A stretch of DNA of 64,000 bases from Pyrenopolyporus hunteri (Eukaryota > Ascomycota > Sordariomycetes > Xylariales > Hypoxylaceae): positions 620,001 through 684,000 of the forward strand of contig CADCXC010000012.1 of NCBI GenBank assembly GCA_902806595.1. The letters are read 5' to 3'. Below are positions 48,198 to 60,553 of the stretch, piece after piece. Under the pieces are notes generated by a model that worked only from the letters and a program-made list of their open reading frames with translations, did not search any database and had not been told where the DNA came from. The translations under genes were made by a program, and so were the position numbers. Every line of letters starts with the position of its first letter. Position 1 is the first letter of the stretch.

Positions 48198-49920
48198 TCA
48201 CCGATATCCGATAAGCCGACAAGTCTCGCTCGCCGCTACTAATGCGTCATCCAGGAAACGGTCGCTACATGCGTTAGGGGTGTTTTCCTTTTCTTTCTAC
48301 AACGTCCCTACACGATGATTCGATGCTCGATAGTATTGGGCTTCTTCGTCTTGTGTCATTTCTCTTCGGGCTTGCGAGTACGGCGGATACCATAAAGATG
48401 TGACATATGGAGTTTAATAAGGCAGGTAAAAGGGAAGGAAAAGGCATCAACCACCATGTTTTTCTCTTTCTTTTCTTTTTCTCATCTCTGATCCTTAGAA
48501 CAGGGTTCGACAGACACGGGCAAGAGGATGTTATCGTTTTAATCTCGCCTGTTTGTGGGCGACTTTCCTCGGAAAGGCAATATAAAAGTGAGCCTGGCAA
48601 CGACGATTTTAGAATGATGGCACAGGCAACTTTCCCCCTCCTTTCCTACCCAGTCACCCACCCCCCCTGGATCGCCAAATACGTCTACGGCGTGGACAGC
48701 AAAACAATCTTTTCACCTTTTCAGCCTGCTACTTGTACTATTATTTTCACTTCCGAGGTTTCTCGAGCTGGACGAGCATGACGACTGAGCAACATCCATC
48801 AGCAATTTTGCCGGGCGGATATTCGAGACAGCTCTGCAATGGTGGTCCCGCAGAATGCAACACATAATTGATCGCAAATTCCCCAGAAAGGTGCAGCCTT
48901 GAGTCGAGTCGACTAATGTTCCGTAAATACCATGAATTTGGCCTCTCAATATTAAAGTCGCTGCATTCAGCAATACCTACATAACGCCACGCGACACGAG
49001 AATTTAATGTTCCTAGTAGGCTCCCGGCAGTCGTAAATGGGAGCCTGCTTTCGCATCAACGCTTTTGCTTCGCCTTGCCAATAACTCTTAAATCGCCCAC
49101 CCTAGCGGCAAAGCTTTCTGACGCTTCGAACCCTTTACTTAGGTTCTATGATACATATTGCTCCTTTACGCTGGCGAGGGCCACCGAGGTAAACCCCCCC
49201 GGCTCATAGAGAGTCTGCTAACAATTGATCTACTACATAGTGCCTATATTTCGTGGCCGTTTGTTGGAATGCATCGCATGCCTGGCATAGTGTCCTTCGC
49301 CCATTCTGGACAGACCTACACCGATTCGGATATGGGCCGTGTAACTCGTCGGGTAGCCCTACGCGTAGTGATTCGACAAACCTTCTAAGCTAGAGTAGTA
49401 CATAGCACGTATTTAATTTAAAGACGATCATTAGTGTACAAGTTTCGTCGTTTACGTCGATAAGGATGGACAATAGCATGCGTGTATACCTAGCCCCGTG
49501 TGTGGTTAGTCCCAAAGCGGATTTCAAGCTGAAACCAGCAAGCGATTGTGCTCTACATTCCCGGCCTCGCTTTGTTAGATCACTGGTTGAGACTGGAAGG
49601 CTCGACATTAGAGGAAGCGTTGTTGCTAAGAACGGTCTTTGTGAGATGTCCCAGGTGGAAGAGAATGCACCTATGCCGACGGAAGCGTCTAGGACCGAAC
49701 GTGATGACCGCTCGCCGAAAGAGGAAAATCCAGGACACAAAGCTTCTTGGAGACTTTAGTTGATAACGAAGATGTATTCAGACCGCTTCTCTTCTGGGCC
49801 GGGAAATTGCTTTGCCTCCACCTTGTTCCGTCGATTTTCCACGTTTCGATACGACGGCCCAGACGCCCGGTTTTCTCTACACGTATCACTCTTGGGATTC
49901 TGAGCATAACACACACGATC
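48198..49920. other. Intergenic region
   Basis: About 1.7 kb without a supportable gene. The first few hundred bases are the probable 3' UTR of the RRM gene. Frames on both strands at 49390-49760 (116 codons minus, 97 codons plus) overlap each other and show no recognisable motif. The C-rich tract CCCACCCCCCCTGG sits near 48657-48670. Confidence 0.5.
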
Positions 49921-52735
49921 ATGTCTTCGAGCGAAGGAGAGCTGCCGGTTTTCTTCGCGAATACTAATTACCTAAGGAAGAGATTGCACAAATTGCGAGA
50001 TGATCATAGGCGTTACCGAAGATACTTAGCCATCTGCCAGTACGACCTCGAACAGCAGAGGAGACATAAAGATAGTACGTACATAATAGCGTCCCGCCGT
50101 TTGAGGGATCTCGAAATGCCCATTTATCTCCTCGCATAAGCGGTTTTCTTACTAACGTGCTCGACTAGCCTGGGCTTTGGAGGGATGGGTTTCTAGACGT
50201 GCACGTAAGAAGAGGGAGCGATTACAATTAGCGAGGGAGCGGCGTAACAATAGAGCAAAGAGACTGCGCGACGTGGAACGACTTCTGGGGTTGCCCGTGC
50301 CGCCGTCGCCGTCGCCGTCGCAGATAGAGGCCGAGGCTAGACTCAGCCGCGAAGCGCTAGAGGAGAGGATCGCCGCTTATGAACAACGCGTCTATCGAAC
50401 CTCGGTGCAGTTACTCACCGCCGCCGCCGCCGGCCATCAATTCCGCGAGACAAACTTGGCCACCAGGAAAGGCAGGCTCGTGCGTGGCGTAGACACGGGG
50501 GGGTTACGGAAATATCGAGCTTTTGATGTGCGAAGTACGCCAAGCTTGAGCTCGACTGAGGCGGGTGCTCGACTCATTAAGAACTGGGTCAACAATGCGA
50601 GAGCTAGGAAGGCCAATCCTAGTAAAGGTGGCGGTGATAATGACGATAGAGTTAGCCTGGATTCATCAGTTGATTCGGATGAGTTCGAAGCCCTCGCGGA
50701 AGTCGGAATAGCCCTAGCCATGTCTTCTGGGGCCGAAAATAAAGCTGAACCCGGCGACTGGGCGGACAAAATCGTGGACCCCGTCATCGAAATGTTCGAG
50801 AAAAGATTTGCAATAGGCGACGAGGCAGATGTGGGATTGACGCCAAAGGGTACACCGCTCGCTGGCAGTGATCCTTCATTAAGGCTGCCACTGGCACACC
50901 AACCCCCTCCTCCTGATCCGTATACTTATGACCCAAGACGATGGAGGAATCTCCCTGAGACTTCTGCCTCCGAGTCGTTTAAAACAGCGCCAGAGTTCTT
51001 GAAGGAACCAGACTACACGGAAATAGGAGTTAGAACCTGGAAAGAACTGAACAAAACCTATCCGACGATCGACTCCGTCCTAGCGAAGAGCGAACATGCC
51101 TTGCCTATATGGGATCCGGACCGTAGAGAGCTTGAAGAGGACAGGTTGAAAGATTATTCAACACGGCCTCCTCTAGAAGCCGATCTCACTACAAAAGTCT
51201 CGCTCGAGAGGGCGCGGGATGGGTATGGACGACTCGAGGCCAACCCTATGTACACAGACTACGAATACCCCCAGTTCCCAGCTATCCTTCCGCCAAAGCT
51301 AAGCGATGAAGAAATGAAGCGAGGCCCTAAACCGTCGCCGCAAATGTTACCGCTGGAGTACGCGGGTCGGGAGATATCGATTGCTGCGAAGCCTGCCGAG
51401 GAGCTGCCAACCTACCGATTGGTATCAAAGAGACACCTAGAGGATCTCGAAAAACCGTTGAAACTACCGGCCCCTTCGTACCACTATCCTATCGACTCAC
51501 CTGCCACTTCGACTTTCAGGTTCACTGACGGCAGGTCAGTGGCGGACGTATTCAAGCCGGGCCGGCTAGACGAGCCCGACCAGGTCCGCGGTAGCCAGGC
51601 CCTAGTGGATCGTGGCAAGGAAATTGAGAAGCAGCAAGCTAATTTGAGGAAGCCGTACACATATGAGGGTATGGTGAAGCCAATTCCGCCAGAGGAAATC
51701 CGTGAAGGGGGGGAGTTAATGCCGGCCCCGGATGAGGCAATGGAAGTTGAACGCGTCCAGACAGACGGAAGAGCCGGCAAAATATTAAAGGAGATATATG
51801 ATAAAGCTAAAGTCCGGCGGGAGGCATATGGAGAATCACAGCAATCTGCGCCCCGATCCCAACTCCCTACCCGGTTTGTATCTTCATTCACGCCTGGGTA
51901 TCTACCTCAGCCTCTTGTTTCTCACCCTCAGCCCCAACCTTATATTTCATCGCAACCTCAGCAGCAAGGACCACCAGAGGGTGCCTCAGCCAACAGCAAT
52001 GCGCCTTTCTGGCACTACGCAGCAATGCGAGACGGAGAATCAGCGTTGCACAACGGAAATGGTAAGTCGACCAACAACGGAGACGCTGGGACAAATGAGG
52101 CTGGCCAGCATAGTGCCTCGGCTGGAACTCCCAGTGCGGGTGGCATGGGCCAGGCATTCGGGACTGTGCCTCAAGGGGTCCCGGAAGACGATCACGGCGA
52201 CGACGACGGCGCGCTAGCAAACCAACAGCTGCTCGACGAGAGCAGCGCAACCTCGGGGGCTAAACGAACCGTCCGCTTCGGCGGGACGCAGACTTTCGGG
52301 CACAACTACGGCTCGTCTACCGATTCCGATTCCGGCGCCGCGGGACTAGCGGGACGAGCCACCGCGGAGACCGCAAGGGCGAATCATGTAAGTATCGGGA
52401 AGGATTCCTGCCTTGTTTCTGCCTCTAGCCGGCCCCCTTACCCTCCCCTCTCGAAGAGGAGGCGACGGGACGTCGACTCTGCGTAATATACTGCTAACGC
52501 ATATCCGTTGACATAGTCACTAGAAATGAAGCGCCGGAGAGCACAGCGGGTGTACCGCGCGGAGACCCATAAACACCGGATACGGAAGCGGGCCGCGCAG
52601 CGCAAGGGACGACCGCCGCCCCCGGAAGCGCCCGGGCTTGTCAGGGCGCGATCCCAACTCCAGCATGTGATGGAGGATATACAGGACGTACTAGGGAGGG
52701 CGGGTCGGGGCCGGAGCACATTTCTAGGCGCATAA
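49921..52735 (+). CDS. Large disordered protein of unknown function
   Basis: I do not recognise this gene. Three exons: 49921-50074, 50169-52387 and 52517-52735. The introns are 94 and 129 nt, both with good GT-AG sites and continuous frame. The product is about 863 residues. The N-terminus is a basic helical coiled segment (YLRKRLHKLRDDHRRYRRYL, then RRARKKRERLQLARERRNNRAKRLR). The middle is hydrophilic and rich in Pro, Glu and Tyr, with repeated LP..Y/YP phrases. A Gln/Pro-rich part lies near 51.9 kb. The C-terminal exon is again very basic (KRRRAQRVYRAETHKHRIRKR). It has no signal peptide or membrane segment. The two basic ends suggest nucleic-acid or nuclear localisation, which is inference. 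Long open frames with neat introns support a real gene. Confidence 0.75.
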
Positions 52736-53150
52736 GGGACGAGCGGTCCGTGTTAAAGGGGGCTCGTTTGATTCGATAGGGAAGGATTTACTCATGCTGA
52801 TGGCGATGCTATTATGTGCTTTCTACCAGCGGCAGCGAAGACTGGGACTTCGCCTATGTAAGGTAACTTAGGCCTTTTTGCGCTGAAGCGCAGACGGCGC
52901 GGAATAAAATGACATGAGCTGAGGGCATGGCGAAGTACTTGGCACTTCATTGCATATTTCGTCTCTTAGTACCCCTAGAAAGGGGGGGAGGGGGAATACA
53001 TCCGTGATAATATCTTAATTACCTGGGTATACATTAGATTAGAAGGCTTTCCATTCGCGTCGGTTGACTGTCTCATGTTGGGTATCATTACCCCCGTATA
53101 ACTAAATGCCGTAAAGCATACTAACTTCTCCAACCTCGCCAACCCGTCGC
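52736..53150. other. Convergent 3' intergenic region
   Basis: About 415 bp between two convergent genes. It has a G-rich tract (AGGGGGGGAGGGGG) near 52980-52993 and nothing else notable. Confidence 0.55.
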
Positions 53151-55981
53151 CTAACCTCTTTCGCCCGTTCTGTCAAGAGGTTGCGCTCCAATCAGCCACC
53201 CGACGCCAGATGCCAGAGTCCCAACCGCAGCATCCCTCAGCTGATCCCTCTTCCTGACCCTCTGCTGACCAGAACCGTCCCCCGTCTCGCCTCGGGCTTC
53301 TTCTGACCTGGCGTTTCCACTGCGCTGCAGACTCGAGAGAGCTGTCAAGTTACGCTGCGCTCTCGCTATGCTTGCTCGTGATAAGTCGAATAGCGACATC
53401 GGCGCTTCTTCGACGTGCCGCGAAGAAGGCGCTTTGGTGCTCCTCACGACGCCAGCCGGTATGGTGCTGCTGAAAGCGCCGGGCATAACCTGCAAGTCGC
53501 CTTGATCGTCCCAAGCTGACTCCTGTTCTTCTTCGGCCTTGACTGCGGCATTTAACTCCTCTTCACATTTGCGGAAAACGTTCAGAATCTCCTGAAGAGC
53601 CGCTGGGGGTGCGATACGTAGAGCTGTTGCAAGGCATTCTATCCGCTGTTCGAGGTGACGGATGTCAAGATTCCCGCTGGCAGTCCCGATATGTGTGGGC
53701 TTAATGGTCCGCTCTGTGCGGCGATACCTACCCGCCTGTAGTGCAGCTTTCCATGAATAGTCATCTACCACTGTAGCCCCTTTCGATTCAGGACTATTCG
53801 CAGCTAAACGGTTTACGACGTATGAATACGCCGTCTCAAAGTCGTCTTCCGTGAGCGCTGCATCAACGCACATAGCTATAATTCGTTTTTCAACAATTGA
53901 CCGTTGCCGCGCTTGGTCTGCAGTTGATTGCGACTGCTCGAGCTTAGTATGGACCAACAGACCAGCATCGAGCATATTGGATCCTATTTCGAGGAAGTCC
54001 TGAACCCGGGTGTAACTTTTGGGGTTTTGCTCTAATACTTTCCCGATTATGGAGAGGGGATCTGTGTGAACCCGAAGCACAACCGGCGTAAAAGGCTCTC
54101 CCTTTTTCAATGTGAGACGGTATTCACTAAGCGCATGTGTAGCCCTCAAGAGAGCCTCGATCCTTTTAGAAGCGGGATGAGTCTCCCCTAGGGTCTGGGG
54201 GAATGCATGTATTCTGGCACTTGTTTAGAGGCGGATCAAACCCTTCTATTGGGGAAACTTACATATCATCGCATTTTAAAAGGCCACCACGGCCGCGGTG
54301 TGGATTAGACGCGTTGTCATAAGCATTCATTGCGCAAGAAACAATGGTGTCCCTTAGTATATCGCTGCCGAGAGGCTTTTCTGGTGCATCTTCATATATG
54401 GACCTCGCCAACGCGTAGCCTGATAGCTTTAGCACAATTAGTCGTATTAAGGGCGAGCCTACGGGTCTTACGTGTATTATTCAGGAACGCCTTAAGACAC
54501 TCGACCTCGAGGAACTCCTTCTTTAGTTGACCGAAAACGCCTTGGATCCGAACGTCGGCGGAAACTTGAGTTTCCTCGGCGCCCCAGTCCCGAAGCCACA
54601 GAAGCTCATTTCGCGCCCTGATCCAGTACTTATCATCGCTCTTAGGCCCATTGTTACCTAGCGTGTGAATGAATTTGATCGCTTCTGCTTTCTGCTCTCG
54701 TTCGTCTTGCAGAAAAGCTAATTCCCCTGCTCTACGAACAGTAAAGGGAACTCCGGCTTTAGTAAGAATAAAGGCGCTAAGAGTTAGGATATGTAGGAGC
54801 TGTGAAGATGCCTCGTTTGGCGCAGTGAGTATGTTCGACTCGTCAAGCAAGTTATTCCGCATATAAGTTGCGTTTTTAGCAGAGAGGAGCCGCTCTCCGC
54901 TAGGATCAGTATACGGCGGGAGTAGAGACGAAGCGACTTGTAATGTAGGGCAGGGGTCTTGGCCTAGCAGAGCCATAATCTTTGAGGTGATATTGTTCAC
55001 GCCGGCCAAAGCTTCCACCGAGGCCTCCGGTATCAGGTACGCCGAAGCCAGCGCAGCTCGGGCATATCTATGCTCCAAGTACCCTTGCTCGTCGTCCTGT
55101 AGCCACATAGAGGCATAACCCCCCAGGTCAACGTCTCCCGGTCCATCCCACTGATCTATAGCTCCTACTGCCACTCTCCACGACTTCAAGGCCTGTGTTA
55201 TGATCCACTCGAGAACACGTTCCCAGCCCGGACAAAAGGTACGGGAGGGTGGTTGATCATGTTCCGAAGCATGCCCGCTCTCGGCACCACGTACCCATCT
55301 CGTGTCGCTATATAACCACGGACCTATTAGACCGCGAAGGTCCCTTCCGACGTATGGCAGATCTTCTTGGCGAGCGCCGGTTTGCGACAAGAGCAAATCA
55401 ACAGCGGCTTGGTCATTCATACGTTCAAATGTCGAGAGGGTCTGTGCAGCTGGATGATGCGGGTGGTATTCGTGATTTCGCCGAAGAAGTGGCAGTAGAA
55501 CCGAAACCATCCATGTTCGGATGCAGGGCGCATGGTCGAGGAATGGCACGATTAGGTCAGGTAATTGGGTAAGAAGGCCGGCCTCCTCGTCGACGCGGCG
55601 CGCGCGGTGGATTAAGAAAAGAGTTAGGGCGTCGCGAGGCTCGCCGCTGGCAGCGTTATCCCATGCGAGGGGAAGCAATCGTAACTTGCGGACCTTCTTT
55701 GTGGCTTCGTCCTCCGTCATGTCCTGCACCGAAGACCAATCGATTTCTCGCGGTTCTACATCCCTTTCCAAGCTTCCCGACTCGAGGCTTTGGATGAGGG
55801 AGACATACTGGCTGGGTGGCAGCGTCTCAGGTAGGCACGTTAGTAAAATCCTGAGCAATAAGTCCTGTCGTAGGATCTTGCTGTGCTGAGCGGCGAGCGC
55901 GGTTAAGCTCTCGATGTCGGATTTGGTGGCCAGGTGCGTAGCAAGAAGTACGATGCGCGGCGCAGAGGGAAGTGGCATCAT
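53151..55981 (-). CDS. SEC39: Sec39-domain protein, Dsl1 tethering complex
   Basis: Sec39 is the scaffold of the Dsl1 complex (NRZ in animals), which tethers Golgi-derived COPI vesicles at the ER. Three exons on the minus strand: 55981-54472, 54419-54263 and 54213-53151. The introns are 52 and 49 nt. The acceptor at CTATCAG, not the nearer AAAG, is needed for frame and gives the family-like YALARSIYEDAPEKPL. The product is about 909 residues, almost wholly alpha-helical. Recognisable pieces are LATHLATKSDIESLTALAAQH at the start, NAYDNASNPHRGRGG in exon 2, and AFPQTLGETHPASKRIEALLRATHALSEYRLTL with VLRVHTDPLSIIGKVLEQNPKSY in exon 3. The tail is basic and Ser-rich. It is divergent from NDUFS5. 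Confidence 0.88.
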
Positions 55982-56925
55982 TTTGAGAGGACTATATGCA
56001 TTGTTTCCTACGTAAATGAATCATAGGTATGAAGAGTATTCGAGAGTCTGTTACTACCAAAATATTTGCGCCGGATAGTGGGTAAAACGGGGAATTGAGA
56101 GAATCGGTGCCTTTGAACGTAGAAGATATTCAAACGTGTTACTAGAGATACCTTGGGTATCGGGTAGGTGGGAGGTACTTAGGTACGAGATCTATAGGCG
56201 CCACCTCATGTACCACACTATTTTAAATGCACCAGCCAAGGCGTAATATAGCTTGACTTTCCTGACTTCGATTTGTAGGATCTGATAAGGCAGGTACTAC
56301 GGTACGCGTCCCTAAGTACCTTAGCTTCTTAATATGACGTATTGATGTATGGAATGCATGTATAAGACGTATAGGGAGAAGATTAGGTAACATTCATCAA
56401 CAGCTACGTTCCTCATTATCTGGGAATAGAGATCTAGGTTAAATATGTGTACCAACGATGCGATGATGTATAGATACCTACCTAGGTAGGTACCCATGTA
56501 TGTATGAAGCGTGTTATAGAGCCTACTGGGCAGGTTTAATATGTAGAATATGACGAATATAATGTGCTATGTGGTATACTTAGTAAGAGCTACATGCTTG
56601 CTATGCTATCTCGAAAATCAGTACGATCCGTTGGCGAGTCCATCGAGACATACATCCAGGTGTTAGTACCTATGCGCATCTCCGTCCTCTAACTAACCTG
56701 ATCAGGATTAGCCGGTTACGCTTAAGGGCAACCGCCTCTTATGTAATTCGTCGGAGCTTAGCTTATCTAATCTCATCCACGGTACAGCATCATTCGTCAC
56801 AGCGACCCAATGCGATTGAACTACACACATACATTCGTACGAGAGTAACTCTGATTGAGAGCCCGTTTTCCCTCCTCTACCTCCCCGCCGAGAGACGATT
56901 CCGCATCCACACCGAGCTCGACGCA
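55982..56925. other. Divergent promoter region (SEC39/NDUFS5)
   Basis: About 940 bp between divergent starts. A palindromic TACCTACCTAGGTAGGTACC cluster lies at about 56476-56495. No other gene is visible. Confidence 0.5.
56475..56496. repeat. TACCTACCTAGGTAGGTACC palindrome
   Basis: A perfect 20-bp inverted repeat, the cleanest single example of the window-wide motif, about 430 bp upstream of the NDUFS5 start. Confidence 0.8.
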
Positions 56926-57373
56926 ATGGCATCTGGCTACGGTCTCCAGGGAGGTCCGTATCTTTCTCGAATATCCAGGAGCGCCGAAATGCTAACCCGA
57001 TTGAGGGAATAGGTCCTTCGAGATGCTTTCCCTTCTGGCAAGAGGTTCTAGCTTGCTACGTAGTTAACACATCTGCTGAAGATGACTCGGGGAAGAAGAA
57101 GTGCGCTCCTGTTCTAGAGGACTACTACGAATGCCTACATCATAAGAAAGAGGTCAGAATTATTCGAGTCACCCTATCCGCGCGATTATACCGGCCTATC
57201 GACTAACTGAGAGGTGTTGGATTAAACAGGCTGCGAGAGTAAGCGCGTTGCAAGCAGCCTACCGAAAGGCAGAAGCATCGTCAGCACGGGAGAATGCGCC
57301 AAGTGCTGGCCAAATAAGAAACCTCGGCCTGCTGGGTAAAGAAGAGGATACGAAACAGGTCCTTGGCGGATGA
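56926..57373 (+). CDS. NDUFS5: Complex I subunit NDUFS5 (twin CX9C)
   Basis: A small accessory subunit of mitochondrial NADH:ubiquinone oxidoreductase, imported through the Mia40 disulfide relay. Three short exons: 56926-56953 (28 nt), 57013-57152 and 57230-57373. The introns are 59 and 77 nt. The product is 103 residues. It carries two CX9C motifs, Cys14-Cys24 (RCFPFWQEVLAC) and Cys40-Cys50 (KCAPVLEDYYEC), then a basic helix (AARVSALQAAYRKAEA), the expected twin-CX9C hairpin. No exon is long enough to stand out as an open frame, so automated calling could miss it. The first donor (GTCCGT) is poor, but the join GGPSRCFPFWQE matches the family. The gene reads plus, divergent from SEC39. Confidence 0.93.
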
Positions 57374-58165
57374 TTGCGATTCCTTCTTCGAAGACCGGCA
57401 GACCCCCGTGTACGTACTGGGCTCTCGATGTATGAAATAAAGACGAATACATTTCTGAACTAGACGCCTATAATCGAATTGGGATTGCCCAAGTAGCTAC
57501 GAGGACGATCCATCACCTTAGCCTCGTTACAAGCCGCAGATGACGGGGTTCCCGGGTTGGCGGATCTCGGTGATCATGATGTGCCGGGAAAGAATTGTTT
57601 ATAAAGGAGAAGAAACAAACACGATTAGCCCATATTTTAAACGACGTCCATCTAGCTCGGCTTAAGTTAACAACTTTAGTAAGTCAACGGCCCATTATCC
57701 AGTGAGGTCGACTTGAGATATCCGCAAGAAATGGCCCGGAATCACGTATTATGCAGGGATATGCTGCATGTAGATGGCTGTCTTCTATTAAGATGTTGGG
57801 GAAGTAGGTACATGCCTACCGCCTGCATAGGCGACTTCCCTATGCAGTCACTTAGCAATCGCCGCAGGTAGGTGCGCCAGGACGTGTCTCTAGAGGTGCA
57901 CCGCTACGTACTGCGCGACTACCCTCTACGTACGTGTTTCCCATGTCACTGCCCTGGCTGCTTCGTTTTGCGCTTTCTATTTTCTATTTTCTACCTTCTA
58001 CCTTCTACTTTCTGCTTTCTGCTTTCTGCCACCTTCAAACACTCTTCCCACTTCACCTCTTCATTAACTTAAGAGCACCGCCTCCTCGTACTCAACACAT
58101 ACCTACCTACCTAGGTACTTATACTCAAACGCCCAAATACTTCCTGTGGTCGTTGTCTTACTACA
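57374..58165. other. Intergenic region with pyrimidine repeats
   Basis: About 790 bp without a gene. At its right end is a TTTCTAT/CTTCTAC/TTTCTGC repeat (57973-58030) followed by CCTCTT-rich sequence and a TACCTACCTACCTAGGTA cluster (58100-58117), just before the next gene. This is probably its promoter and 5' UTR. Confidence 0.55.
57973..58030. repeat. 7-bp pyrimidine tandem repeat
   Basis: About eight units of a 7-bp motif that drifts from TTTCTAT to CTTCTAC to TTTCTGC. It lies about 140 bp upstream of a start codon, where fungal promoters often carry C/T tracts. Confidence 0.75.
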
Positions 58166-60075
58166 ATGCCTTCCTTTCGTGGAATTGAGATATCCATCAT
58201 CACTAGCCTGGACGTTAGAAAGCTGCCAGAATACCCTCATCCAGACGGATCTTCTGTTCGTCTTGTGAGAGTTGGCGCCGGCTTCTATGATCGGAGGGAT
58301 GAAAGCCGAGTCAGCTCACGCCTCTCCCCTTCCTCTATCAGCACTGATGCCGACCCCGCCCTGAAGAAAGTCAATCCCCGTATATCAGTCTATGTCCCCT
58401 CGAGCCCGGGTAAGCTTTATATACCAATATCTCTTTCTCATCTTGTGACCAAGCGCTAGATCCTAACCGGCTCATAGGTGCCCAGTTTCGGCTCAGATAT
58501 CTGGTCAACCAATCGCCACCACCTTCGAGATTTGTTTTCTTCAAGATGATTATCAACGGTCATCATACCGTCTCCTGGGGCGTCGACACCAATAATTGCT
58601 GTGCGGGGAACGTGACAAGGAGCCTTTTCGAGCCCAGCGATCAATTCCGTGATAGGAACGGTGAACCTATTGTTGGGATAGAGACGCGATATTTTCATTT
58701 CACGCGTGGCTTCGACAAAGACTCGGCCGCCGAAGATGGCGGCCTGATCGAGGTTCAAGTGTTCCGCTGCCGAGGACGAAAGCGTATCGCAGTTTCACTA
58801 GGCTCATATCCGCACCATCACCAAGAACACCATGGGATTATGTGAGCTCTCTCTCCTCCCTCCTCTCTCCTATATTTCGGTCTCTTCGGCTAATCAATCC
58901 ATGGTAGCTCACCCAGTGGTGGTTTGGTTGACAATCCCCAAGATGCTACTTTCTATGAATACCACTTAGAGGATGCCAAGGAGTCGCCCTATGCGACTTT
59001 CTGTTTCCATTACCGATCTATGAAGTGCCTCGAGCAACTAAACGTTGTTCCCCAGCACGAGACTAGACTTCGGTCGGTGTCTATGAGCTCATCTATTCCC
59101 GAACCTCGAGAAGAGGCTGTCCATACAGCCTTTTCTTCCTCTGCGCACCAATTTGCTTTCGGCGTCGAGTCCCTCGACATGAGGGTATTTGATAACGATA
59201 TTAAATCCGTCAGCGTAGCTATTTCGGAACCATCGGAGGCCCCAAAGTTAGGCGGATACTCGCTGAGGAGCCCCCCACAGCTGTCGTCGACTTGTCCACC
59301 CGGTACTGTTATTTCGGATGTCGAACAGGCACAGAAAGATGAGGCCCTGAGCGAGATGCTGCAGAGGCCATTACCAGAGCTCCCAAAAACCAATTCTAGA
59401 CAAGTTTCTAAAGGCTCGCTCCGATCTAGCTGCCCGTCTTTAACTCCATCTTTGAAGCAATACGTTAAGAGCGATGAGTTCGAGAATGAAGAGTTTAGGC
59501 TGGGTACTGCGCAGCCGGTACTCATACCTTCTACGTCGATGCAAGCGTTAGAATTGAGCGACATGAATATCCAGGAACAGGAAGAAAACTCACTCTCGGA
59601 TTACACGGCCTCTCCAGATTCCAGTGAAACGTCAACTTCACCAGTACTGCCGTCACCAGCGGGTTATGTTCCGACAACTGGCAGCGTGCTTAAGCATCAC
59701 CTCAGTCAGTTCGAGTCTCCCATCGCTCAATCGTCACCAAGAGCTGAGACCAAGTCACCGACTCCTAAGCCAACAGGAGGCATAGGCGGCGGTGTGAACT
59801 CTCTTGACGCAGACACGCTCAGGGTGACGGAAGCGGAATGGCTCCGGCAAACTCCCTCACCCTTAGTGCGTGAGAGCAAGCAGCATAAGCATCTATGGAG
59901 TCCTCGACCGGAGAAGCAAGCCGATAGGTCTTCAATGGTAGAGCTCCCGACACGGCAAGGCAAAAGTATAGGTGCCGAAGGCTCCAGCGATAAGTTCGCC
60001 ACCCGCGACTCTCGCGCCAGTATTACGCATGGTACCAGCTGTGTCAATGAAGCCCCTATAGGCAATTGGATCTAG
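58166..60075 (+). CDS. Conserved fungal protein, DUF7918-like
   Basis: A protein of unknown function conserved in filamentous ascomycetes, similar in my memory to proteins labelled DUF7918. Three exons: 58166-58409, 58478-58841 and 58908-60075. The introns are 68 and 66 nt. The product is about 591 residues. The N-terminal domain (about residues 1-260) is probably beta-rich: MPSFRGIEISIITSLD, then RISVYVPSSPGAQFRLRYLV, FVFFKMIINGHHTVSWGVD, GGLIEVQVFRCRGRKR, ISPSGGLVDNPQDATFYEY and SPYATFCFHYRSMKCLEQL. The rest is disordered, rich in Ser, Pro and Glu, with many possible phosphorylation sites. It has no signal peptide or membrane span. The ATG at 58166 begins the conserved MPSFRG sequence. Confidence 0.82.
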
Positions 60076-60553
60076 ATAAGCTGTTGCGTATTGTTGACGG
60101 GAAGACGTAGGGCTAGGCTACCTTAGCTAGGTGTGGGTTGGGTTGGTGTTGATGCTGGATTTGGTCTCCATGCGTACCTAAGTAGTATTGACTCCTGTAG
60201 CTGGTCTGGTAGTTATACAGAATCAACGGTGCCGCATGTAATTGACATTTCGAGAGAATTTTAACTTGTTGTCTGTTTACGGGAGTAATTCGTAGCCGAC
60301 ATACTCCGGCTTAAGGGGCTATTTGACACTTTCGCTACCACGTATCAATAGTAATCCGACCCCGCTGCCGGGATATGCACCTTACTATTATGTATGGGTA
60401 CACAAACTCTCACATGGTCCAAGGTTCTAACAATACAAAGCTTAGGATTTGTCTTGATCGTTAATGAATTATGATATTGGCGTGATTGTCGTGCTTTCTC
60501 CTGATTTGTTCGGACGCATTGTCAGCTAATCCTCTGGTTCTAGCACATTCAAC
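60076..60553. other. Intergenic region
   Basis: About 480 bp between two genes on the same strand. It should contain the 3' UTR of one and the promoter of the next. No distinctive element is seen. Confidence 0.5.

Noticed and set aside
47719..48318. Long frames antisense and out of frame to the RRM protein tail (167 and 191 codons)
   Set aside because: They arise from the repetitive Arg/Gly/Asp/Tyr codons of the real exon. Their products are equally repetitive and unlike known proteins.
49390..49760. 116-codon minus and 97-codon plus frames before the 863-residue gene
   Set aside because: They overlap, have no recognisable motif, no good splice partners and no clear codon bias. They are left as intergenic.
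54392..54480. Read-through C-terminal end of SEC39 exon 1
   Set aside because: A GTAAGA donor followed by in-frame family-like sequence after the CTATCAG acceptor shows it is intronic.
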